Assembly (NCBI GenBank): GCA_030840645.1
Contig: JAVEEC010000051.1
Coordinates: forward strand, 1-64,000
DNA length: 64,000 nucleotides
Origin: Frankiaceae bacterium
GTDB lineage: Bacteria; Actinomycetota; Actinomycetes; BP-191
Direction of reading: 5' to 3'
In this document: positions 57,945 to 64,000 of the stretch, one piece after another
Numbering within the stretch: position 1 is the first letter of the stretch
How the letters are laid out: each line of letters opens with the position of its first letter
Program-made: the position numbers and the translations under genes
Notes under the pieces: generated by a model
The model's database searches: none
Told to the model about the DNA's origin: nothing
The model's input: the letters and a program-made list of their open reading frames with translations, nothing else

Positions 57945-59420
57945 TCAGTAGGCGCCGCGCCCGTGCAGCACGGCGCCGACGGTCTTCCAGAGGATCATGA
58001 AGTCGAGCGCGACCGACCAGTTCTCGACGTAGTGCAGGTCGAGGCGAACGGTCTCCTCCCACGTCAGGTCGGCGCGCCCGGACACCTGCCACAGGCCGGT
58101 GAGCCCCGGCTTGACCAGCAGGCGGCGGCGCGCGTCGGAGGCGTACGCCGCCACCTCGCTCGGTAACGGCGGCCGCGGGCCGACGAGCGACATGTCGCCG
58201 CGGACGACGTTCCAGAGCTGCGGCAGCTCGTCGATGCTGAACCGCCGCAGCAGCCGCCCGACCGGTGTCGCGCGCGGGTCGCGGCGGACCTTGAACAACG
58301 CGCCCTCGGACTCGTTGCGCGCCTCCAGGTCGGGACGGCGTTCCTCGGCGTCGGCAGTCATGCTGCGGAACTTCCAGATGCGGAACGTCCGGCCGTTCTG
58401 CCCGACCCGCTCCTGGCTGAAGAACACCGGCCCGCGCGACGTCAGCCCGACCGCGGCCGCGACGGCGAGCAGCAACGGCGACGCGACGACGAGGATCGCC
58501 AGCGCGAGCGCGCGGTCGTACACCGCCTTGAACACGCGCCGGAACCCGGTGAACTCCGGCTCGTCGACGTGCAGCAGCGACAGCCCCGCGACCGGGCGGA
58601 TGGTGATGCGCGGGCCGGCGACGTTCGTGAGTGACGGCGAGACCAGCAGGTCGACGCCGCTGCCCTCGAGCTGCCACGCCAGCCGCCGTACGCCGTCCGC
58701 GCCCAGCGCGCCACCGCCCGCGACGGCGACGGTGTCCGCACCGGCGTCGGCGACGTGGCGCGCGGCGTCTCCGGGAGCGCCGAGGACCGGGTACTCGACG
58801 CCGTCGACGACGAGCGGCTCGCCGGTCTCCGGCAGGCAGGCGCCCACGACGCGCATCCCGGCGTGCCGCGTCCGCGCGGCCTGGCGCACGACGTCCGTCA
58901 CTGCCTCCCGGGTACCTACGACGACGACGCGGTGCGAGGCGCGACCGCGCTCGCGCAGGTGGTGCAGGACGCGGCGGGCGGCGTAGCGGCCGAGCAGCAG
59001 GAGGACCGTACCCAGGGGGAACGCGATGCCGACGAAGCCGCGCGAGAGCGGCAGCTTGAACGTGAACGCCACCGTCGCGACCGCCGCGAGCAGCCGGACC
59101 GAGGCGTCGAACACCCGGCGGAACTCCTCCGAGCCAGCGCCGACGAACCTGCTCTCGTACGCCCGGCTCACCGCGAGCACCAGCACCCAGATCGGCGCGA
59201 GGAGGAGGGCGAGCAGGGTGTACGAGACACCCTTGAGGGCAGCGGCGTCGGTGCCGAAGCGCTGCCGCAGGGCGACGTAGCCGGCGACGGTGATCAGCGC
59301 GGCGTCGAGCACGGCGAGGCAGAGCGCGTACGTCGCCTCCCACGCCGGGCGCGGGCGCGCGGGGACGGCGGGGGCGGGGACGTCACCCTGCTCGCGCGTC
59401 GTCGCCAACGGGCTCCTCAA
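57945..59420 (-). CDS. Exopolysaccharide polyprenyl glycosylphosphotransferase (WbaP/WcaJ-like)
   Basis: A 491-residue priming transferase that moves a sugar-1-phosphate onto undecaprenyl phosphate. Five predicted N-terminal helices (35-150), a CoA-binding-like Rossmann part (VVVVGTREAVTDVV) and the C-terminal catalytic domain beginning FKAVYDRALALAILV, with FSQERVGQNGRTFRIWKFRSM, RFSIDELPQLWNVVRGDMS and VKPGLTGLWQVSGR. Start is TTG 59420 or nearby; no ideal site decides. It starts a capsule or exopolysaccharide repeat unit together with UDP-xylose from the gene at 60935. Confidence 0.93.
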   Translation of the reverse strand: MRSPLATTREQGDVPAPAVPARPRPAWEATYALCLAVLDAALITVAGYVALRQRFGTDAAALKGVSYTLLALLLAPIWVLVLAVSRAYESRFVGAGSEEFRRVFDASVRLLAAVATVAFTFKLPLSRGFVGIAFPLGTVLLLLGRYAARRVLHHLRERGRASHRVVVVGTREAVTDVVRQAARTRHAGMRVVGACLPETGEPLVVDGVEYPVLGAPGDAARHVADAGADTVAVAGGGALGADGVRRLAWQLEGSGVDLLVSPSLTNVAGPRITIRPVAGLSLLHVDEPEFTGFRRVFKAVYDRALALAILVVASPLLLAVAAAVGLTSRGPVFFSQERVGQNGRTFRIWKFRSMTADAEERRPDLEARNESEGALFKVRRDPRATPVGRLLRRFSIDELPQLWNVVRGDMSLVGPRPPLPSEVAAYASDARRRLLVKPGLTGLWQVSGRADLTWEETVRLDLHYVENWSVALDFMILWKTVGAVLHGRGAY

Positions 59421-59471
59421 GCTCTCGGGTGGCCCGATCCTCGCAGCACGCGACGTTCTGGGGGCGCGTGT

Positions 59472-59672
59472 CTAGCGCGCGGGCGTACGGCGGCGGTGCA
59501 CGAGGACCGCGCCGGAGCCGGCGACGACCAGGCCGAAGCCGCCGAGCAGCGCGGGCACCGGGGTGCCTGGGGCGGCGTGGACCGCGGCGGCCGGCTCCTG
59601 CGCGAGCGCGGGCGTGGCGCAGCCGAGCAGGACGGCGGCGACGGCACCGCCGAGCAACGCGATCCTGCGCAT
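59472..59672 (-). CDS. Small secreted or membrane-held protein (66 aa)
   Basis: A signal peptide (RRIALLGGAVAAVLLG to ALA), a short Pro/Ala spacer and a C-terminal hydrophobic helix (ALLGGFGLVVAGSGAVLV) with the basic tail HRRRTPAR. This is the shape of cell-wall-sorted small proteins, but there is no LPxTG motif. ATG 59672; weak ribosome-binding site. Function unknown. Confidence 0.6.
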   Translation of the reverse strand: MRRIALLGGAVAAVLLGCATPALAQEPAAAVHAAPGTPVPALLGGFGLVVAGSGAVLVHRRRTPAR

Positions 59673-59815
59673 GCGTGGCACCGCCTTCCGTCGGGTCTCG
59701 TAGTCGTTTCGGCGCGTTCGGCGGCCACCTTGACCGGGGTGGCCGGGCCGACACACCCTGCTGGCCGCGCGCCCGGGTCACGCTCGAACGGCCCGCCGGC
59801 CGGTAGCCTCGCCTC

Positions 59816-60904
59816 GTGCCCCGCCGAACGTCGCGTGCCCTGGCCGCCGCCCTCGCCGCCGTCGCGGCGTTCACCGTCACGCCGCACGTCGCGCTCGCCG
59901 ACCCGAGCCCGCGGACCGTCGAGGCGCGCAAGCAGCTCGACCGCCTCAACACCGAGGTCTCGCTGGCCGCCGAGCACTACGACCAGGCGCAGATCGCGCT
60001 CGACACGGCCCGCCGGGAGGCCGCCCGCGCGCAGGCCCGCGTCCAGGCCAAGGAGGCCGCGGTCCGGGCCGGGCAGCGGGGGCTGGGCGAGATGGTCGCC
60101 GCGGCGTACCGCTCCGGCGGCGGCGCCGACCCGGTCCTGCAGCTACTGACCAGCGCCACCCCACAGACGTTCCTCGACCGCGCGGGCACGATCGACGCCG
60201 TCAGCCGTCACCGGACCGCGCAGCTGCGCGGCCTGCGTGCCGCCCGCCGGGCGCTGCGGTCCGAGCAGGACCTCGCCGCGGAGAAGGTCAAGGCGGCCGA
60301 CGCGATCGCCGCCGACATGGAGCGGACCCGGGTCCGGATCGAGAAGGCCGTCGCCAAGCAGCAGGACCTCGTCCGGCGGCTGGAGACAGCGGACGCCAGG
60401 CGCGAACGCCTCGCCCGCGAGGCCGCGCAACGCCGCGCCGCGCAGCTCGCCGCCGCCCGCGAACGCGCCCGGCAGGCCGCCCGCGCCGAGGCCGCCCGCC
60501 GCGCCGCGCTGCGCGCGTCGCGCGGGAGCGCACGGTCGCTGTACGCGGGCCCCGCCTCGGGGCACGCGGCCGAGGCCGTCGCGGAGGCGTACCGGCAGCT
60601 CGGGAAGCCGTACCAGTGGGCCGCCGCGGGCCCCGACAGCTTCGACTGCTCGGGCCTGACGATGTGGGCCTGGGCGCGGGCCGGTGTCAGCCTGCCGCAC
60701 TCGTCGCGGGCGCAATTCGACATGGGCAGCCACGTGTCGAGCAACGAGCTCCAGCCGGGTGACCTGGTGTTCTTCGGCAGCCCGATCCACCACGTCGGCA
60801 TCTACGTCGGCAACGGCGACATGATCAACGCCCCGCAGACCGGCGACGTCGTCCGCATCGCCCCCGCCATGCGCGACGACTACGTCGGCGCCGTCCGCCT
60901 CTAA
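59816..60904 (+). CDS. Secreted NlpC/P60 peptidoglycan endopeptidase (RipA-like)
   Basis: A 362-residue exported hydrolase: signal peptide about 1-28, a coiled-coil region 35-235 that normally restrains the enzyme, and an NlpC/P60 domain at 245-362. Catalytic Cys278 lies in FDCSGLTMWAW and His326 in HVGIYVGNG, with NAPQTG further on. It cleaves peptide stems during division. TAGCCT (59804-59809) ends 6 nt before the GTG start, so it appears leaderless. Confidence 0.93.
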   Translation: MPRRTSRALAAALAAVAAFTVTPHVALADPSPRTVEARKQLDRLNTEVSLAAEHYDQAQIALDTARREAARAQARVQAKEAAVRAGQRGLGEMVAAAYRSGGGADPVLQLLTSATPQTFLDRAGTIDAVSRHRTAQLRGLRAARRALRSEQDLAAEKVKAADAIAADMERTRVRIEKAVAKQQDLVRRLETADARRERLAREAAQRRAAQLAAARERARQAARAEAARRAALRASRGSARSLYAGPASGHAAEAVAEAYRQLGKPYQWAAAGPDSFDCSGLTMWAWARAGVSLPHSSRAQFDMGSHVSSNELQPGDLVFFGSPIHHVGIYVGNGDMINAPQTGDVVRIAPAMRDDYVGAVRL

Positions 60905-60934
60905 GCCTCCGCCACCCGCTCGGGGGCGGCCTCG

Positions 60935-61897
60935 CTAGCCGACGGCGGCGTCGATGGCGGCGAGGTGCGCGCGGAACCAGTCGATCGTTCGGGTGAGGCC
61001 GTCGTCCAACGGCACCTTCGGCTCCCAGCCGAGGGCGGTGCGGGCCAGCGTGATGTCCGGCTGGCGGACCGTCGGGTCGTCCTGCGGGCGCGGGATGTAC
61101 ACGATCTCGGACCCGCTCCCGGCCAGCGCGATGATGCGTTCGGCCAGCGCCTTCATGGTCAGCTCGTACGGGTTGCCGACGTTGACCGGGCCGGCCAGGT
61201 CGCTGAACAGCAGCCGGACCACGCCCTCGATCAGGTCGTCGACGTAGCAGACCGAACGCGTCTGCGAGCCGTCGCCCGCGACCGTCACCGGCTCGCCGTG
61301 CAGCGCCTGCCGGATGAACGTCGGGATGGCCCGGCCGTCGTTCGGCCGCATGGTGGGGCCGAAAGTATTAAAAATACGAATTATGGTGGTATCGACGTCG
61401 TGGGTGCGGCGGTATGCCATCGTCATCGCCTCGGCGAAGCGCTTCGCCTCGTCGTAGACCCCGCGCGGCCCGACCGGGTTGACGTGCCCCCAATACGACT
61501 CCGGCTGCGGGTGGATCTGCGGGTCGCCGTAGGTCTCCGAGGTCGACGCGAGGAAGTACCGCGCGCCCTTCTCGCGCGCCAGGCCGAGCGTGTGCAGCGT
61601 GCCGATCGAGCCGACCTTCAACGTCTCGATCGGCAGCTGCAGGTAGTCGATCGGCGAGGCCGGGGAGGCGAAGTGACAGACGTAGTCGACCGGGCCCGCG
61701 ACGTGGACGTAGTCGGTGACGTCGGCGCGGATCAGGCGGAACGGCCCCCGCTCGCGCAGGTGCTCGACGTTGGCGGCGCCGCCGGTGACGAAGTTGTCGA
61801 GGCAGACGACCTCGAGGCCCTCGTCCAGCAGGCGCTCGCACAGGTGTGACCCGAGGAAGCCCGCGCCCCCGGTCACGACCGCGCGCTTGCGTGCCAT
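60935..61897 (-). CDS. UDP-glucuronate decarboxylase-like NAD-dependent epimerase
   Basis: A 320-residue extended-SDR nucleotide-sugar enzyme most like UDP-xylose synthase. TGGAGFLG (9-16) binds [12 protein letters not shown] provides the Ser, YDEAK the catalytic Tyr148/Lys152, and RIFNTFGP at 174-181 plus [19 protein letters not shown] fit the family. It would feed UDP-sugars to the nearby priming transferase. ATG 61897 chosen; an ATG four codons upstream is possible. Codons 172-178 are all A/T-ending, unlike the rest of the window, and encode the conserved IIRIFNT run. Confidence 0.9.
   Translation of the reverse strand: MARKRAVVTGGAGFLGSHLCERLLDEGLEVVCLDNFVTGGAANVEHLRERGPFRLIRADVTDYVHVAGPVDYVCHFASPASPIDYLQLPIETLKVGSIGTLHTLGLAREKGARYFLASTSETYGDPQIHPQPESYWGHVNPVGPRGVYDEAKRFAEAMTMAYRRTHDVDTTIIRIFNTFGPTMRPNDGRAIPTFIRQALHGEPVTVAGDGSQTRSVCYVDDLIEGVVRLLFSDLAGPVNVGNPYELTMKALAERIIALAGSGSEIVYIPRPQDDPTVRQPDITLARTALGWEPKVPLDDGLTRTIDWFRAHLAAIDAAVG
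61362..61384. other. AT-rich palindromic island inside the UDP-sugar gene
   Basis: AAAGTATTAAAAATACG then AATTAT: 20 of 23 bases are A or T, with a perfect GTATT-AAA-AATAC palindrome at 61365-61377. It encodes the conserved IRIFNTF segment and is by far the most AT-rich spot in the window. Confidence 0.7.
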
Positions 61898-61924
61898 GAC
61901 GCGAAGCATGCCAGGAGATTCCCG

Positions 61925-61953
61925 TTGCGGGCGCCGGTGACCCGCCGTACCGT
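61925..61953 (+). promoter_or_regulatory. Promoter of the candidate small RNA
   Basis: TTGCGG (61925-61930), a 17-bp spacer and TACCGT (61948-61953) face away from the UDP-sugar gene into the intergenic region. Confidence 0.5.
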
Positions 61954-61986
61954 TCTGCGTACACGAGGAAGGAGGTGGTCCGACGC

Positions 61987-62025
61987 ATGCATGATCAACG
62001 GACACGTGAGGTGGCTGTCCGCTAG
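61987..62025 (+). CDS. 12-codon ORF with a strong ribosome-binding site
   Basis: ATG 61987 to TAG 62023-62025 encodes [11 protein letters not shown] after Met, with GGAGGTGG about eight bases upstream. A second ATG at 61991 opens an overlapping 47-codon frame in another phase, with non-coding composition. The short frame is either a leader peptide, a dual-function sRNA peptide or chance. Confidence 0.35.
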   Translation: MHDQRTREVAVR

Positions 62026-62161
62026 CCGCCGGTCGAGACAGAGCCCCTCCGGGCGCCTCCCGGCGCACGGCGGAGTATCCGACAGACACCGCGCCCCCGG
62101 GTGCCGGCCCTCGTCCAGCCGGCCCTCTCCGTAACGACCGCAGGTCGGCACGGCGAGGCAA

Positions 62162-62187
62162 GCCCGGGGGTCGTCTGCGTCCCGGGC
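62162..62187. terminator. Bidirectional hairpin terminator
   Basis: GCCCGGG (62162-62168) and CCCGGGC (62181-62187) with a 12-nt loop, 5 bp from the acyl-CoA dehydrogenase stop. It could end both the candidate RNA on the plus strand and the dehydrogenase mRNA on the minus strand. Confidence 0.6.
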
Positions 62188-62191
62188 CGGG

Positions 62192-63349
62192 TCAGCCGTC
62201 GCCGAGCAGCGCCCGGGAGATGATCATCTTCTGGATCTCGGTGGTGCCGCCGCCGATCGAGGTCAGCTTCGCGTCGCGCAGCGACCGCTCCGCCGGGAAG
62301 TCGCGCAGGTAGCCGTACCCGCCGTGGATCTGGATCGCGTCCAGCGCGTTGCGCACCGACAGGTCGCCGACCAGCGTCTTGGCGATCGACGCCTCGACGG
62401 TGTGCGGCTCTCCCTGCTGCTTGAGGAACGCGGCCCGGTACACCGCGGTCCGGCAGACCTCGAGGTTGATCTTCATGTCGGCGAGCTTGTGCGCGATGGC
62501 CTGGAACGACGCGATCGGCTTGCCGAACTGCCTGCGCTCCTTCGCGTACGCGACCGACGCGTCCAGGGTCGCCGCCATGCCGCCGACCGAGCCCGCGATC
62601 ATGACGGTCCGCTCCCAGTCGAAGCACTCGAACGCGATCCGCCAGAGCGCCTCGCCCTCCGGGCCGAGCATCGCGTCGGCCGGCACCCGGCAGTCGGTCA
62701 GCACGACCTCCGCGGTCGGCGACGAGCGGCACCCCATCTTGTCCAGCTCGGGGCCCGCGGCGTACCCCGGGTTGGTCGTCTCGACGAGGAACGCGCTGAC
62801 GCCGCGCCCGGGACCGGCCGCGGGGTCGGTCACCGCGAGCACCGTGCAGAGGTCGGCGATGGGGCCGTTGGTGATGAACATCTTGGTGCCGTTGATCACC
62901 CACGTGTCACCGTCGCGAACGGCCGTGGTGCGCAGCGCGCCCGCGTCGCTGCCGGCCTCCGGCTCGGTCGACGCCCACGCGCCGATCCACTCGCCCGAGC
63001 AGAGCCGCGGGAGGTACGCCGCCTGCTGCGCGGGCGTGCCGTGCAGCCAGATCGGGACGGTGCCGATGACCCAGTGGGCGCCGAGGGAGAGGTTCAGGCC
63101 GCCGTCGTGACCGCCCTCGCCGATGGCCTCGTTGGCGAGGCAGCAGTCGATGATCGAGCCGCCGGCGCCGCCGTGCCCGACCGGGATCGGCAGCCCGGCC
63201 AGCTCCTGGCGCGCGAGCGACTCCCACACCGCCGGGTCCCAGCGGCCGGCCTTGTCGCGGTCCGCGGCGCCGGGCGCGACGACCTCGCGCGCCCACTCGA
63301 ACACCGAGCGGCGGAACGCCGCCTGCTCCGCCGTGACCGAGAAGTCCAC
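62192..63349 (-). CDS. Acyl-CoA dehydrogenase
   Basis: A 385-residue FAD-dependent acyl-CoA dehydrogenase. Diagnostic are WASTEPEAGSDAGALRTTA, WVINGTKMFITNG, the FDWERTVMIAGSVGG region, RRQFGKPIASFQAIAHKLADM and IQIHGGYGYLRDFPAERSLRDA, the last followed by the catalytic-Glu-region TEIQKMIISRALLG. It oxidises an acyl-CoA, probably branched or medium chain. GTG start; no clear ribosome-binding site. Confidence 0.94.
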   Translation of the reverse strand: MDFSVTAEQAAFRRSVFEWAREVVAPGAADRDKAGRWDPAVWESLARQELAGLPIPVGHGGAGGSIIDCCLANEAIGEGGHDGGLNLSLGAHWVIGTVPIWLHGTPAQQAAYLPRLCSGEWIGAWASTEPEAGSDAGALRTTAVRDGDTWVINGTKMFITNGPIADLCTVLAVTDPAAGPGRGVSAFLVETTNPGYAAGPELDKMGCRSSPTAEVVLTDCRVPADAMLGPEGEALWRIAFECFDWERTVMIAGSVGGMAATLDASVAYAKERRQFGKPIASFQAIAHKLADMKINLEVCRTAVYRAAFLKQQGEPHTVEASIAKTLVGDLSVRNALDAIQIHGGYGYLRDFPAERSLRDAKLTSIGGGTTEIQKMIISRALLGDG

Positions 63350-63431
63350 GCCCTACCGCTGGCCGTGGAACAGCTTGTCTGTCACGGAGAACCCTCTCTG
63401 ACCTGCGGGAACGGCGTATCGGGATGCCTCG

Positions 63432-63451
63432 GTGGCAACACCGTGGCAACA
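63432..63451 (+). repeat. Tandem GTGGCAACA repeats (integrase arm-like)
   Basis: GTGGCAACA occurs at 63432-63440 and 63443-63451, an 11-bp period, about 70 bp upstream of the integrase gene. Such short direct repeats beside an integrase often are its arm-type or Xis binding sites. Confidence 0.45.
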
Positions 63452-63520
63452 ATCGTCGCCCGGCCGCCGGTACGTGGCCCGACCCACGCACCCCGGCCAC
63501 CGTAGCAAGGAGCACGGCCG

Positions 63521-64000
63521 TGACCGTCAAGAAGTGGAACAGCGACCCGAAGGACGACCGCTACTACGTCCGGCTCTACAACCCGCAGGGCGGTCAGTAC
63601 AAGAAGATCATCCGCGGGAAGCGCGCGGCAGAGCTGCACCACGCGGAGATGAAGGCGAAGCTCGCCCGAGGCTCAGTCGCGCCGTCGACCGCCCGCAACA
63701 AGACGGTGGACGAGCTGATGACAGCGATTCTCGACGCGAAGCCGAACCTGCGCGTCGGCACGCGCAGCGGGTACGACAACACGATCCGGTTGCACATCAA
63801 GCCGGAGCTCGGCGACCTGAGGGTCCGCGAGCTCGGCTACCTGACGCTGACCGGGTTCTTCGAGCGGGTCGAGAAGAAGGCGGGCCGCGAAGCGGAGCGT
63901 ACCGCCGAGTCGCTCGCCCGCGGTCCTCGCCTTCTCGATGGTCTCGACCACGGTAGAGGGGGTGTGACACAGGTCACGAGGGAGTTTCGGGGTTCGTCAC
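63521..64000 (+). pseudogene. Tyrosine recombinase/integrase, N-terminal part, possibly broken
   Basis: From GTG 63521 the frame gives an AP2-like DNA-binding start (KKWNSDPKDDRYYVRLYNPQ, YKKIIRGKRAAELHHAEMK) and a SAM-like core-binding domain (TVDELMTAILDAKPNL, TIRLHIKPELGDLRVREL), as in phage and ICE integrases. After about 63918 codon bias collapses (GGT, CTT, GAT, AGA) and the family pattern stops, so the gene may be truncated or frameshifted there. The frame stays open to the window end, so continuation cannot be excluded. Confidence 0.6.

Larger units (their letters stand above)
61958..62187 (+). ncRNA. Candidate structured small RNA, about 230 nt
   Basis: Between a gene that starts on the minus strand (61897) and one that ends there (62192) lies a plus-strand unit with its own promoter, several stems and a terminator, but no downstream gene in that orientation. 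Stems include CGGACA/TGTCCG around CGTGAGGTGGC, CCGGG-CGCCT-CCCGG and GCCGGC/GCCGGC. A very strong ribosome-binding site near the 5' end precedes a 12-codon frame. I cannot assign a known RNA family. Confidence 0.5.

Noticed and set aside
61991..62134. 47-codon protein in the intergenic region
   Set aside because: Arg/Ser/Pro-rich composition, poor codon bias and a start too far from the ribosome-binding site; the RNA stems explain the sequence better.
1..64000. tRNA, rRNA or insertion-sequence transposase genes
   Set aside because: I looked for T-loop and anticodon patterns and transposase motifs on both strands and found none that held up; a systematic tRNA scan would be needed to be certain.

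Overview
The window is a chromosomal segment of a very GC-rich actinobacterium (Actinomycetota). By eye the G+C is above 70 % and almost every codon ends in G or C. Lineage markers agree: mshA (mycothiol synthesis), an HbhA-like protein, a dodecin, a nitrobindin, an RsiG-type anti-sigma factor and GTG/TTG starts. I recognise pieces of the neighbourhood known from Mycobacterium around Rv0474-Rv0500 (XRE regulator plus hbhA; mshA-ybjN-gpmA; an Rv0495c-like protein; a sugar-phosphate isomerase-like protein; proC), here shuffled and interrupted. I cannot name the genus. No rRNA, tRNA or CRISPR array was seen.

Layout. 0-4.5 kb: padR, ABC ATPase, FtsX-type permease and vanY in one translationally coupled operon. 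4.5-15 kb: F420-type reductase, proC and proline dehydrogenase, methyltransferase, a secreted calcium-repeat protein behind a structured leader, the isomerase/Rv0495c-like divergent pair, gpmA, ybjN and mshA. 15-23.5 kb: a surface BNR-repeat protein, nitrobindin, a secreted S15 peptidase, HIBADH-type dehydrogenase and sugar kinase, SDR and methyltransferase. 23.5-29 kb: small genes, glutathione peroxidase, threonine-dehydratase-like enzyme, LRR and ankyrin proteins, MarR. 29-32 kb: ECF sigma, anti-sigma, a blue-copper lipoprotein, DUF3105 lipoprotein and LysE exporter. 33-41 kb: LemA/M48 protease pair, MBL hydrolase, DUF6338-like membrane protein with a Cys/His-tailed partner, class V aminotransferase, dodecin, aldo/keto reductase, aldolase. 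41-49 kb: HbhA-like protein, XRE regulator, asparaginase, then a probable cyclic-di-GMP block (HD-GYP, receiver, RsiG-like), M23 peptidase and a DUF4388 protein with a very long coiled coil. 49-61 kb: bcp, sedolisin, amidase, ygfZ, fur, pabC, antiporter, 2-hydroxyacid dehydrogenase, tiny peptide genes, an exopolysaccharide priming transferase and an NlpC/P60 hydrolase. 61-64 kb: UDP-glucuronate-decarboxylase-like gene, an intergenic candidate structured RNA, acyl-CoA dehydrogenase and the start of a tyrosine integrase that seems to lose its reading frame near the window end.

The signals I think most deserve attention are: (1) two orphan peptide genes 34 kb apart with matching RiPP-like leaders and Cys-rich cores (23504-23653 and 57756-57941); (2) a promoter-hairpin-terminator unit at 61925-62187 with no real downstream gene, i.e. 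a candidate small RNA with a 12-codon ORF behind a strong ribosome-binding site; (3) a block of seven consecutive A/T-ending codons forming a palindrome inside the UDP-sugar gene; (4) an intact RsiG c-di-GMP signature next to an HD-GYP gene; (5) a 52-53 bp inverted-end repeat present twice; (6) a systematic -10/start-codon geometry pointing to widespread leaderless transcription, including divergent promoters whose -10 boxes share the same TA step.

Many same-strand neighbours overlap by GTGA or ATGA, so translational coupling is the rule. No gene-free stretch exceeds 300 bp. The larger gaps (8692-8895, 36024-36304, 57306-57498, 61898-62191) all hold regulatory, repeat or RNA-like structure and are described below.
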